This document shows positions 9,832 through 20,690 of a DNA stretch of 64,000 nucleotides, piece after piece. A model generated the notes under the pieces. It was not told where the DNA came from, made no database searches, and saw only the letters and a list, made by a program, of their open reading frames with translations. This stretch comes from Pycnococcus provasolii (taxonomy: Eukaryota > Chlorophyta > Pseudoscourfieldiophyceae > Pseudoscourfieldiales). Position numbers and translations under genes: made by a program. The DNA is taken from positions 434,001 through 498,000 of the forward strand of contig CP150564.1 of NCBI GenBank assembly GCA_049487715.1, given 5' to 3'. Positions within the stretch are counted from its first letter, which is position 1. The number at the start of each line of letters is the position of its first letter.

Positions 9832-12800
9832 TTAATCTACAATTGTCACGTTCACCTCGGAATGCGTGCTTTTGAAGGGCGAATCGGGAGCGGCACCGTC
9901 GATGCGCATGCTGGATGGATCGGTCGCGACAGGAGTCAATCCCGCTGATGCACCATCACCATCATCTTCACTCGCAGCGGCAGCATTGGAAGCCTTAGGC
10001 GATGCGACGGTGGTGGCGAACGATTCGTCGACGCCATCCAACGTTGTCTTTGGAGTATTCGGGGCTCGAATGAAGAGATTCGAAAGGTTCATGTCCGGGG
10101 CAGCTACCGATTCTTGAGACTTGCGAGGCGTCCCTATTACTCCCACGAAGGATGCCAGTGCATTCATTCGTGCGCCCACGAATGTGCTCAAGCGATTTGC
10201 CAACCTCACCTTCGTGTTTATGTTGAACGGTGACTTCGTCATGGAAGCATTGTCACCGTGTCTAGGCGTGCGCAGAAAGCTTGGCACATCATCTTGCAAA
10301 AATCCCATGACGTCCTGAACGAGCTTGCGCAAGAACTTGCGCTGGCTCTGAGTACTGCAATATAGCATCCAATGGAGGAACGGCGCTCGATCCTGCTGCA
10401 CAATGAGCTTCGCCACTTTGCCCTTGTCGCCATGCGACTGACGAGTCCTGTACAGCTTCTCAATTGTGTTTCGGAATGCAATCACGTCCTCCTCAGATGC
10501 ATCTATGAGGAAGTCGAGTGCTGCGGGGTATCCAGCAATTAAGCGTCGGTAGAAGATGGCGCGGTCGTCGTACGAGTAAGCTCCGTAGATGGAGTGGTCC
10601 GAAACGTGAGGCGCAATCCACTGGTCGACGACGGCCGCTGCCATGACAAGGTTCGGCTTGTCCATTCGATTATCCATCCATCCCGAGAGTTTCAGTGCGT
10701 CCAGCGTGCGCGTCAGCTCGCCACCATTGGCTCTGACGTCCTGCGTACGGCGCTCAAGCTCGCTCATTGCGCGCGCCCTGGCGCGGAGATTCAAAATGCT
10801 GTCAGTATATCCATCCGAAACATTTTTGTGTATCGCCAAAGTCCTCGCGGACATTTTCTTCTCGGTCCTCTTAGTCGATTTTTCAAAATCGCCATCTGAT
10901 ATGCCAACAAGGGAAGAGCCCATGAGACGATTTTTGATCTGGTCAGCTTTTGCTTCCACACCAGTTTGAGTTAGCATCATCTCGTCCATGAGCCTTGCCA
11001 CTTCGGTACCGCGGATCTTCTTCTTGACGACATCGGAGATGAACGGAACATCACTTTGCTTGAGGTCGCTTGTGGCATACAGACCGTCGACGATCTCCTT
11101 GCTGGTGAGTTCGCCGTCACGGTCAGTGTCAATCACCAAGAAAAGGATCTCGCTGATCAGCTGTGCAGACTCCGGGGTCATGCCCAGATTGGCGAAGCAA
11201 ACTTCCAATTCTTCAGGTGTGAGAATTCCATTGCCATCAACGTCGATGGAAGCCATGAGTTCCTCGGCGCTTTCATAATTCGCGCGCAGCAGCATCGTCG
11301 TGGCTAGCCACAAATTTGCTACGAAAGAAGACAGGTGGTGCGTGTTCTTTTCCTCCGCCAATGCGCGCCTCATCTGCCGGTACACAATTGAAAGCGAAAA
11401 GAGAACAGCCGATGCGGTTGCAATCAAGAGGAAAACGGTGAAACCGTTTTCGTCTTCGGTTGACATTTCAACTCTGTTAAGAAATACGAGGCCACATAGC
11501 ATGTACAGAGCTACGACGACCACCACAAATGAGTCCAGCATGTCAACCTCCGGCATCACGAAGGGACATGATGCGTACTGCAGGCCGATGAACAGGATCA
11601 TCGTGGAAACACCCAAGAACACCTGGATGTATGGCTTCTCTGAGGCAACTACCACGAGAAGGCAGACAATGAATCTCCTCAGCAGGTAGACGATTGGCCA
11701 CCACCAGTAGTGCGGCTCGAATGGAAGATACAGAAAGCCCCATCGCTTGATCGTCTCAGGATCTGAAAGCATATTCTCTTTGTACAGCGCGTGCAACTTG
11801 TGGTACAGCGCGATGGGAACACCAAACACGTACACGAAAATCGCGACCACGCTAAAGGAAAGAAGCAAACGATGCGTAGATGAGCCGCATATCACCTCAG
11901 GGGCAACGGTTAGAATTTCCTGCCCATCAGACAAGCGCGTGCACATAAAGCTTTGAAATGCCTTTACGCAAACAGCGTTGTAGATGACGACGAGAAGAGT
12001 CACCAGGGAGACGTTGATTCCGGCGCTCATGTCCGCAAGCTCACTTTCTGACACCACGAAGATGGAAAGTGGGAGGATGCGCGCAATGGCAATGCTGCGC
12101 GTTCCTACATGTTTCAGCCAGAGCCGTGCCAGCAAGTAGCGGAAGCCGTGCACCAGAGCCCAAATGAACGGCAGGCAGAACGTCAGGGTAAGGCTCGTCA
12201 CGTGGTCCCACTTGAAGAGGCAGTCTGTGCTCACGAAGTCCACGTCAAAGTTAAGAATTGCAAAGATCTGCGTCACCATCTTCAGATCCTCAGGCCACGG
12301 GATGTTGAAATTTTGCACAATAGAGATGAGCTGAAGGAAAAGCAGCGCAACATCGAGGCACTCGTACTTCGATGCGGCGATGGCATTCATGCTCACCCAG
12401 ATGAAAACGACAATCACCCACCCAATCAGAGTCACAATCGCAGATGACGCCGAGTACTTCCCACCGGGGCACTTTATACAGCTTACTCCCGTGCGAAAGT
12501 AGCCATCTCGGCATAGGATACAGAGCGGCCCTGTACGGTCGATCGCACATTGTTCAATCAAGCTGTTTCCTATGCAGTCATCTTCCACCGGACACATCAC
12601 GACTGTTCTCGACAGTGCATTTTCAATCTCGTCTGGCTTGAAAGGAAAACCGGCAACAAATCGAGCATTCTCGCCGTACTTCGACGTATCGTTCGCGTGC
12701 GAATCACTGGTGTATGTCTTTGTCCAGTACCCGCGATTGGGAACAGGCATGACGATGCGACGTTCATGCGAGGAGGCGTGGCACTTCGCGCCTTCGGGGC

Positions 12801-14969
12801 AGACGGTGCACGCGACGCCCTCAAGACCCTCAGGACTCCAGTACCCCTCCGAGCACAGACACTCCTTGACCGATACACCACCTAGGCCAAGAGGCTTGTG
12901 AGTATTCGCTGGACATTTTTTGCACGACTCCTGTCCCTCCTCGTCCTGGTATAACACACCGGGGACACTGTTGCACTGCTCACATGTCGTCGAGCGATTG
13001 CTTCGCTGCGCACTTCCAGCCGGGCATGGAATGCACTTGCCAGTATCGTCGTCGAAATACGTGCCCGCGATACAAGGTTCGCAAGAAACTGCGCCAGTTA
13101 TACCCTTCGTCGAAGTGCCGGTGGGGCATCGCGTGCACTCTAAAAGTCCATTGGCACTTCCGAAGGTATTAAGAGGGCATGGCTTGCACTCGAGCATTCC
13201 ATGCTCGTCCGCGTACGTGCCGGTTGAACAAGGCCTACATGATGTACCGTTCCACGACGAATGGCCAGTCCTGAAAAACTCAGTCTGATTCACATTCCAT
13301 CTATTCGTGCCAATGACGTGCGTACCCGGGCTGCATTGATAGTTGCGTCGATTGCTGTCCCAAGGTGGCAGAGGGTAGACAATGTCTTCTGTCGCGGCAT
13401 TGACAGGCGAAACGACCTGCAATGATCCATCGCCAGCGTAGCTCCATGTGACACTTGTGCGCCGATTATTTTTGCCAAACGAGTCAACTGTGTTTATGCC
13501 CCAGAAGGATGGCGACTGGTAATTTGACAGGGCTTCATTCAAGTCCGCATTCTCCACCGAGCCGGCGGATACCAGAGCACCCTCGAGCATGTACATAGCA
13601 GCCATCATCGAGACTCCCTGGTACGATGCGTTTTGCGAATACGCGGCTTTGAACGTTTCGCTGAAGGTTTCCGGTGAAAACGGATCGCCCGATTTCAGCC
13701 TTCGGAAGTAATTCGGCACGACGTCGTCCGTCTCATCGTAGTCGCTGCCTCTCAGACGATAGTCCCACTGACTCGGACCAGACACCCACCGAAGATCCAT
13801 CCCCAAGGCGTCGTACATCCTCGGCATTCCCATACAGGAGGAGAGTCCAAGCGCCTTGGGCAGCCAATTTGCCTGCTTGAACGCACGAACAAGGCTGATG
13901 CAGCTCTCCAAGTACGTTCCGCCGACAACGAGATCGACATCCAATTGCTTCATTCGCTCGACGAACGGCGCTGCGGCATCCTCGAACGACTTACCCGTGA
14001 ACTTAACTTTTATCGCGGAGGATTCACCGGGCGTGTGCGGAAACTTGTCCGCACTCATGGCATCAAGCGGTGGATTTTCCGCGTAAACCGATGCAGCCAG
14101 GTACACCTCCGCCACCACTCGCATACCCGCGACGTTCTCCGCCTGGTCGCGTGCACCTGCGATGATTGCTCTTGCGAATTCATTGTCCTCGAGCACAAAG
14201 GCGACCGTCTTCGCGCCATGTATGCTCCCCACTAAGCTGACATAGTCGCGGAAGTACTTCGACGCGGGAGTCAACGTTCCGTACAGCGTTTCGAACCGTC
14301 GGCGCTTAGGCATAGAGCACCCAAACAATAGCGAGTCGCAGTGCGTTGCGTTATCGCATGCAGTTGGGCACACGTAGGTGCTTTCCGCGGCGGCTCCAGC
14401 AGCGAGGATTGGCGTGCCCAATTCAGCTGCAGCCAAGGCTGCATACGGCGTCAGCGTCGACGTGTACGGGCTGGTCACAACGTGTGACCCCATATCCTGA
14501 ACGAGGTGCTTGACGCCGTTGTAAGACGCAGACTCGGTTTCGCGCAAGTTCAGTTGGTCAACTCCCAGCTCGGAACTCACGGAAACGTCCAGCACGTCAA
14601 TGTGCACCGCGAAGACTTTTCCGTTGCGTGCCTCGATGCCACCTTTTTCTCGCACAAGGTTCAGCCATAGCAGCGCCGACCGGCACCAGTCTTGACTGAT
14701 AGGTTCCCAGGCACCCTTGAGTGTCACGGCCATACCAATCCGCAAGGTTGCATTTGCCCTTCGCAAGTTCTCTGATGAGGCGTGCAAGTACTCCTCCTCT
14801 CTTGAGGTTTCGTTGAGTAGTTTGCAAGGAGTTTCGTCGAAAGCTCTTTCAACGAACGTGGCGTACCGAGAAGGAGCGAGCCTCCTAACCCTGACGCTAC
14901 TACTACTGGATCCCGGGTACCGGGATCCAGCGCGTTAGGCACAGCTACAGCAACGAGCGAGATCTCACT

Positions 14970-15004
<35 letters not shown>

Positions 15005-15044
15005 GTGGCAAGGCAGTCATGCCAAACATGAGGCTCATCCTCAT
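9832..15044 (-). CDS. Receptor-like multipass protein: periplasmic-binding fold, Cys-rich repeats, EF hands
   Basis: The main frame (9832-14787) codes about 1650 residues. In order: a type-1 periplasmic-binding/ANF-receptor-like domain (about 15-470; LRIGMAVTLKG, VVTSPYTSTLTPYAALAAAE); a GCC2/GCC3-ephrin-receptor-like Cys-rich region (about 480-770; repeated CxxCPxGTY units); about ten hydrophobic segments (about 780-1150); and an EF-hand pair (DVDGNGILTPEE about 1182 and DTDRDGELTSKE about 1219), then a cytosolic tail. The main frame has no ATG before the ligand domain and no signal peptide. A signal peptide (MRMSLMFGMTALPLL and an LV repeat) lies just upstream in another frame from ATG 15044. 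I infer a short intron, for example a GTGAGA donor at 14968, with the acceptor unresolved. Likely a plasma-membrane sensor with a calcium-responsive interior; ligand unknown. Confidence 0.78.
14969..15004. repeat. Hexanucleotide microsatellite inside signal-peptide exon
   Basis: About six tandem CGAGCA units on the plus strand. Read on the minus strand they code alternating Leu-Val, the hydrophobic core of the predicted signal peptide of the receptor-like gene. Unit gain or loss keeps the frame and changes core length by two residues. Confidence 0.75.
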
Positions 15045-15362
15045 GACGGATATTTTACGTGCGTGCGTGCGCGAGAAGCCAGCCGGGCCCGGGGGGGAGG
15101 GATCTGCGCGGAGGGATTCTCCGCCAGTCCGCCCAGGTTCCCGGGTCCGGCCGACTGGGGATACCTCCTTGAATGTAATTCCAAGTCTGACGAATGTCGT
15201 ATCACGTCTTCTTGTGCCGCTCCCCGTGTTGCACGCTCCCGAAGCTTTCGCCGAGCGCGTGAAAGGGAAAAGAGGCAGCGAGTGCATGACTAAGATAGCT
15301 GCGAGAGGAGTACAAGAGACGACCCACCCCTTCGGACTGCTTACCGACCGCGGGCATTTCAA

Positions 15363-15950
15363 AAAAGGACCTTGAGTTTTTTGGTGTTCATGTCAAGAGT
15401 CTGCGCGCAAACTCTGGGAATCAAGTTTGGTTGCCTTATGGGGCAACGGTCCGCGACGCTGCGAGCGCGTACGAGAACATAAAAGGGGTTAAGGTGTTGC
15501 GCGTAGTGGCTGCGGGGTGTGTGCTCAACGACGACGAGCCACCCACTCTTTAGCATGAACGGAGTCATCGTGCTCGCCAGCGGCGCGGACTACTTCAATG
15601 TGCGCGTGGAGAGGGGCGCCGTGGTCACCATGACAGTGCCGTCAGCCCAATTGAGCCGCGGGATCCTGGAGGCCGCCACGTGGGACACGGAGGCGATGAC
15701 GAATGGCCTGTGGTTCGGGTCGCTCGAGGATGAGGAGTACCGCTACAATTTGGCACGCGATCAGGCGGCCACGGGCGATGACAAGCCGGTCCCGACGAGG
15801 CGACAGCTCGCGTACGCGTACGGGCCGGGGCTCACCACGAACCCGGCGGACCACACATGGACGTTGCTCACGAGTCACGAGCGCAAAGAAACACTCGATG
15901 GGCTGTCGGCCATATGTAGAGCTCATGGAGTCATGGGCCCGGGGAGTTGA
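15363..15950 (+). pseudogene. Frameshifted ubiquitin-like fragment with unknown C-terminal part
   Basis: From about 15366 one frame reads VHVKSLRANSGNQVW, then VRDAASAYENIKGV and KVLRVVAAGCVLNDDEPP, an order of strands and helix like the ubiquitin fold, and stops at a TAG near 15553. The next frame continues without a break as FSMNGVIVLASG and runs to 15950 (FNVRVERGAVVTMTVP, WFGSLEDEEYRYNLARDQ). Joining the frames would complete the ubiquitin-like end. So either a one-base indel has broken a gene or a start at ATG 15555 gives a separate short protein of about 131 aa. No family was recognised for the second half. A duplicated motif AAAAGGACCTTG lies at the left edge and again near 35289. Confidence 0.4.
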
Positions 15951-16134
15951 GATTCTCGGGGTCCCCCCCCCGCCGGGGAGGGAGGGATTCTCAGCCTCAG
16001 AACCCCCGCCCCCTGGGGCTGCCCGGCCGTTGCGTGTTTCTGGATAGATATTTCAATCGCGATGTTCATCAAATTAAATTAACTTTCTTGTGATGCCCTT
16101 CTCTTCTCGTGAACGTTGATTTATTTGGATTTCC

Positions 16135-17538
16135 ATGTCGTCGCTCGCTTCACTTCGTTTTTTATCTTCTTCTATGGGTGCCACCTCTCATACGCTTGAC
16201 TTGTGTGGCTCTCATACGCTTGACTTGTGTCAATCTCGTGCTTTGGCTCACTTAGAGTCCCTGCGTTGCGCGTTATTGGGTTCGGTTGGCCCTGGCGTTG
16301 GTGTTGCTCCTGGGTCGGGTGCCGGCGTGTACCTGCACGGTCCCCCAGGAACCGGTAAGACGATGCTCATGGATGCATTCGCGTCATCAGTGCCGCGTGC
16401 GAAACGTATACACGCACACGCATTTCTTAGACACATACACGAGGCGTGCAAAGCTGCGAACGCGAAAAGCGAAGCGGACCCGGTGGCGGAGGCGGCGCGA
16501 TCCATGGCGAAACAAGTATCAGTTCTCTGCGTCGACGAACTGGAGGTTACCGACATTGCAGACGCCATGCTTCTCGGACGATTCTTCGCGGCAGCGTGGG
16601 ACGTGCCGGCGACGAAACGGCCTAATTCGCTCTGGCCTTTCAGACCAAACGACAGCCTTCGTCATCAAGACAAGGCCTTGCCTGTCGTGTTCACGTCGAA
16701 CGTGCCGCCGGCGAAGCTGTACAACAACGGGCTCAACCGAAACCTGTTTGAGCGTGTGTTCATCGACCGCGTCGTGAAGCGCCTAGACATCGTTTCGTTG
16801 GATAGTAACAACGACTACCGTCAACTCGGTCAAGAGAACGAGGTTGGAGATGGAATTGCCGTCGCTTGGCGACCGTCTATCCAAGCGTACTGGAATGCAC
16901 TTGTCGCCGAATCCAAGAGCAGAACCGTCCAACTTTTCGTCGATGGACGTCACATTGTATTGCCGGACGCCATTTTGTGGAGAAATGCGACTTCGCTGGC
17001 GCGCGTGTCTTTCGACCGCCTCTTCCTTGGTTCGGAATTTGGACCGCGTGCATACCAGGTGCTTCTGGATGAAGTTGACGTCGTCGCCATCACTGACATA
17101 CCGGCACTGACGTTGGAAAATCAAGGGTCAGGTGCGCTGCGCAATCTGATCACCTTCATCGACCTCGCTTACGACATGCGTGCTAGAGTGCTCTTTGAGT
17201 GCGAAGTCAGCGTGGCACAGGCACTAGCAGATTTTGGCGCGGGGACCGTGTCGAGCGACGGAAGAGTGACCGACCTTGGTTTGGACAACACAGCAGTGCA
17301 CGTGTCGGCGCAAGGAGGTTCCAGTGGTCGGTCCACGCTCATGTTCAATGATGTGGAGTGGTCAGCCACAGGACGCTTAGGAGCTAGTCTAGATGGAGGA
17401 TCGGGAGCTGCTTTTGCAGCCTTCGCCGCATCACGCTGCCGTAGCCGCCTTGACGAGATGTCAACGTATCGCTACTTTCGGCGACGGCACGACGACGACG
17501 ACGACGAGCTGACCCGTGTACTAATAGCTCACATGTGA
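16135..17538 (+). CDS. AFG1: AFG1/LACE1 (ZapE)-type AAA+ ATPase
   Basis: Mitochondrial-type AFG1-like ATPase of 467 aa, a family that helps remove or extract proteins from organelle inner membranes. Walker A is GPPGTGKT (residues 69-76); Walker B is LCVDELEV (D134/E135). Family motifs VVFTSNVPPAKLYNNGLNR, FIDRVVKRLDIVSLDS and the C-terminal LPDAILWRNATSLARVSFD and DVPALTL blocks are present, so the domain is complete. The N-terminus is short and holds a perfect tandem peptide duplication, SHTLDLC-GSHTLDLC, from a 24-bp DNA repeat near 16186-16232. An acidic, Asp-rich tail ends the protein. ATG 16135 is preceded by T/A-rich sequence and by a C9 run 164 bp upstream. Convergent with the FkbM gene. 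Organelle targeting is inferred from the family. Confidence 0.9.
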   Translation: MSSLASLRFLSSSMGATSHTLDLCGSHTLDLCQSRALAHLESLRCALLGSVGPGVGVAPGSGAGVYLHGPPGTGKTMLMDAFASSVPRAKRIHAHAFLRHIHEACKAANAKSEADPVAEAARSMAKQVSVLCVDELEVTDIADAMLLGRFFAAAWDVPATKRPNSLWPFRPNDSLRHQDKALPVVFTSNVPPAKLYNNGLNRNLFERVFIDRVVKRLDIVSLDSNNDYRQLGQENEVGDGIAVAWRPSIQAYWNALVAESKSRTVQLFVDGRHIVLPDAILWRNATSLARVSFDRLFLGSEFGPRAYQVLLDEVDVVAITDIPALTLENQGSGALRNLITFIDLAYDMRARVLFECEVSVAQALADFGAGTVSSDGRVTDLGLDNTAVHVSAQGGSSGRSTLMFNDVEWSATGRLGASLDGGSGAAFAAFAASRCRSRLDEMSTYRYFRRRHDDDDDELTRVLIAHM

Positions 17539-17542
17539 GAAA

Positions 17543-17547
17543 TGTAA
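17543..17547 (+). terminator. Polyadenylation word TGTAA
   Basis: TGTAA begins 5 bp after the stop codon of the AFG1-like gene. TGTAA is the usual poly(A) signal in green algae. It is close to the convergent FkbM stop at 17569. Confidence 0.5.
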
Positions 17548-17568
17548 TAATTTTGTGCTAAAACAACT

Positions 17569-19497
17569 TCATGAATTTGAATTCGCCTCCGACACCTCCG
17601 ACTTCACTTCGGCGACAAGTGGACCCCACCACGGCGCTGTTTCCAATGCCTTTTTACCAGCCTTCTCTCGCTTCGCTTTCTCTTCAATTAGCACCTCGCG
17701 ACGCTCGTCCTTGTCTTTTTGACACAGGCAGCCAATCACTTCCCTCTGTGGTGCATAGCGGTACAGGTCATTGCAGTTTCGTGCGGCAAGGCCATACGGC
17801 GTGTTCTCGGTCATGTAGAGCGCCTTCTCATCGGCCCTTCGACCAAACTCGTCGTGGTCAAGCGCGGCCCAGATATCTGTGTTGTGCCCAAAGTGTCCGT
17901 GCAAGCTGTCAGGATGGAGCGGCCACGGCATGCCTCGGATTTCTCCCGCATACATGCGCGCAGCGTCGCGCAGATCATGCATGATGGTTTCCGTCTCAAT
18001 CAGATTGAGGCTTGGCACGGGCCCATCGAAGTCCGCCACATGATTCTCCTTCAGCAGCAGGTGCCTGACAATGTAGTCGTGCTGAAGCAGGCGGTAGAGC
18101 ATTGCCGGGAAGCGGTACATCTTCTTCCAGTCGCCAGACCTCTCGTACACGCCGGGCGTGTACTCCATCATGACGTTCTTCGGCAGGTAACGCCTGAAGA
18201 TCTCGCTTGCACCATCGAACACCTCCGGCTCGAAGCCCTCGACATCAACCTTGAACATGCACAGGTCGACGTCCGATGGATTCGGGTAGAGCTGGCTCAT
18301 CACGGTGCCCACCCGCTCCGTCTTCACCTTGATTTTAAATTGGCGCGGGTCGTTGATTGCCGGGTCGACGTTCAGTCCGCCAACGCCTGCCGTTCCCCAA
18401 ATGCCCGCCTGTGGCACCGTCACCTCGGCGATGTCCCCGTCCACGCCCGCGGCAACTCGCGGGCGTAGATGCACCTTGTGGCTCAGCGCACTTGCCTGAA
18501 GTCCGTAGCGCACGAATGAGCGGAAGAGCGGCACGGGCTCGAACGCAACCACGTCGCATCCCATTTGAGCGCTGAGCATCGTGAACATACCAAAGTTCGC
18601 GCCAACGTCAACCACCACTCCACGGCCGGACGCGCAGCACTTCTTTGTGGCAGCGCGCCAGATATGCACGACGGTATCCTCGACGATACGCTTGTTCTCC
18701 ATGCGCTCGCTCACGTCCACGTCCTTCTTCGGGTCCGTGTATGCCTGGATGAAGCTTGGCACGGTTTTTGTTCGCGCGGCTCGAAGGTTCACGTCCATTG
18801 ACTTGATATACTTCACCGGATGATCGCACAGCGACTCGGTGCCTTCGTTCTCAATGCATTGCCGGGTGTTCATCGCGTACGGCAGGGCACCGCAGTCTGA
18901 GCAGTCCGTTCCAAGGTCGCACTTGATGTCGCGCGCGGGAGTCGTGCCCGATACGTCCTTCGCCACTGTGCTCCCATCGTCGCAAACGCCGTCATTCGCG
19001 AACTCGCACGTGTTGTCGCACCGCGGCTCGCCATCTGGCTTGGGTGCGTCCTGCATGCCATCGAGTTGCGCCGCTGCTTCGCTGACGGCTGTCTGAAGAC
19101 TCTGCTGCGCCGACCCCGCTGCAGCCTTGTAGTTTTCCGTTCGCTGGAGCTCCTCCGCCTCCTCCACTTGGTTCGACAACTCTGCCGCCACCAGGAAGTT
19201 TTGCGTACGCGCCAGCGCCGCCTCTTCGTCGTGATCTGCGTCCGGGTAGTCGGAAGACGCATCCATGGACGCCTCGTCTCTCATTCTCTTCTCGGCAACG
19301 CGCTCCGCGACGTTGAGTGCTGAGTTGAGCTCCGGCTTGGCACGCGCGTTTGCGTTGTGTCCTGCGCTGATCAGCACGGTGTCCATGCGCGTCAGGTACC
19401 CGACGAAGAAGAGCACGAGCGTGACGAGCATGGCCGTGACGTACGTGACGAACGTCGACGTCTTGGCCTGTCGCGATTCGGACGTGGGCACGGCCAT
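17569..19497 (-). CDS. Type II membrane FkbM-family methyltransferase
   Basis: Protein of 642 aa. ATG 19497 has an upstream in-frame TAA, which fixes the start. A single signal anchor lies at about residues 18-38 (TYVTAMLVTLVLFFVGYL), giving a lumenal C-terminal domain. Residues about 155-205 form a small Cys-rich module (CDNTCEFANDGVCDDGS ... CDLGTDCSDCG) that is common in algal secretory proteins. Residues about 285-480 are the FkbM SAM-dependent methyltransferase domain: VVVDVGANFGMFTMLSAQMG (SAM loop), VVAFEPVP and the acidic MFKVDVEGFEPEVFDGA motif. Such enzymes O-methylate sugars or other hydroxyls. Golgi glycan methylation is a reasonable guess from the topology; the substrate cannot be told. 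Confidence 0.85.
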   Translation of the reverse strand: MAVPTSESRQAKTSTFVTYVTAMLVTLVLFFVGYLTRMDTVLISAGHNANARAKPELNSALNVAERVAEKRMRDEASMDASSDYPDADHDEEAALARTQNFLVAAELSNQVEEAEELQRTENYKAAAGSAQQSLQTAVSEAAAQLDGMQDAPKPDGEPRCDNTCEFANDGVCDDGSTVAKDVSGTTPARDIKCDLGTDCSDCGALPYAMNTRQCIENEGTESLCDHPVKYIKSMDVNLRAARTKTVPSFIQAYTDPKKDVDVSERMENKRIVEDTVVHIWRAATKKCCASGRGVVVDVGANFGMFTMLSAQMGCDVVAFEPVPLFRSFVRYGLQASALSHKVHLRPRVAAGVDGDIAEVTVPQAGIWGTAGVGGLNVDPAINDPRQFKIKVKTERVGTVMSQLYPNPSDVDLCMFKVDVEGFEPEVFDGASEIFRRYLPKNVMMEYTPGVYERSGDWKKMYRFPAMLYRLLQHDYIVRHLLLKENHVADFDGPVPSLNLIETETIMHDLRDAARMYAGEIRGMPWPLHPDSLHGHFGHNTDIWAALDHDEFGRRADEKALYMTENTPYGLAARNCNDLYRYAPQREVIGCLCQKDKDERREVLIEEKAKREKAGKKALETAPWWGPLVAEVKSEVSEANSNS

Positions 19498-20099
19498 GGC
19501 TTAAGGATCGCCTTAACAGCTCCCAAGCGGCAAGTGGCGATGTTGAGAGGATGCGGCCGATCGCAACGAAACCTTCGCTCGTTCGCGGCCCGGGCCCCGG
19601 GCCCCCGGGCCCGGGCCTCTTCTTCTCGCGTTCCTCCTAGTTTAGTTCGCTTCACGGAGATACGTCGTTGGTCCGCGGGTTGAGTCGACAAAAAGAAGTG
19701 GCAAGGGCCGCAGGGCCGGGCACTCGCTCGGGTAGTTTCGAAACGTTTTTTACTTACCATGGCGCCGTCACACATAGGTACATACTGTACGGGTGAGCCG
19801 CACTTGCTTAACTTAACTAGCGAGTACGTTTACCTCCACGCTGTGGAAAAAGGTAAAAACACGTCTCGACGGTATTGCGTATCTTGCTCAATTTACTGTC
19901 GTATCTCGAGGTGCTCGAGTTTGGACTTTCCTCTGCTCGTGCACAGGCTCTCGCGGCGGCTACTCCTCACCTAGGTGGACCCGCTTCTCATCAACATCCG
20001 CTCTCTGGTTACACACGTGCTCACCTTCGCCCACTGCATCTCAATTTACCTCATTCTTGAACGCATTCAAGCGACAAGCGAGAGTCCCCCAACACGTCA
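19498..20099. other. Intergenic, GC-palindrome-rich
   Basis: Contains a dense GGGCCC/CCCGGG palindromic block (about 19588-19616) 90-120 bp upstream of the FkbM start, then AT-mixed sequence with short frames of no recognised family. No gene supported. Confidence 0.5.
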
Positions 20100-20690
20100 A
20101 TGCGCAGGATGCGGGATGCTCACCTTCTTGGAGATCCAGGAGGGCAAAATCGCCATGGAGAAGAAAGAGCACATGCCCAACAGCCCAAAGGACTTCTCAA
20201 GTTTGTCGCCAACAGACCGTACAAATTTCACGTCGAATTCATGATGATCGTGGACATCAAGATTTCTAGCTTCCTCGGTCTCGGCAAGCTGCTTAAGCCC
20301 GTCGAAGCCGAAGTCTTGGAGACACTCGTGGCTAGTTGTACTCCACTTGCGATAATCGCGACGTCCGCCGTCGTATTTCTTGTCGTTGAGTGCCTCGAGA
20401 ATAGTCTTGGTGACGTTTCTTTGCGACTGTACTCTCTTGTCTACTCCGAGGTGTCCAGTGAGTCAGTGACGCTTTCGTACTCGTCGTATGGACGCCGCGC
20501 CCGCGTGAGGCCGCCCTCGAAGTAGACGCCGGACACGACGACTGGCTTGGTCCCAACGTCGCAGGCGAGCGTGGCAGAGATGATCGACTCTTGCACGACG
20601 AAGGAGGGTATCCTCCGTCAGCGCGCTGTTGACGCGCGTGCCACCGCCGTGACCAAAGCTGCTTCCTACAGTACCAGCCAAGGGGCAAGG
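20100..20690 (-). pseudogene. Unidentified coding remnant in shifted frames
   Basis: On the minus strand two adjoining frames read like protein. The first (about 20600-20460) gives FVVQESIISATLACDVGTKP and VVVSGVYFEGGLTRARRPYD, then ESVTDSL. The second (about 20460-20100) gives GVDKRVQSQRNVTKTILEAL, KKYDGGRRDYRKWSTTSHEC and VKFVRSVGDKLEKSFGLLGM, ending at a TGA. There is no usable ATG at the front and a one-base shift is needed to join them, so it looks like a decayed gene or element. The VYFEGGLTRARR segment has a DNA relative in both arms of the inverted repeat at 35.5-35.9 kb. Family unknown. Confidence 0.4.
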
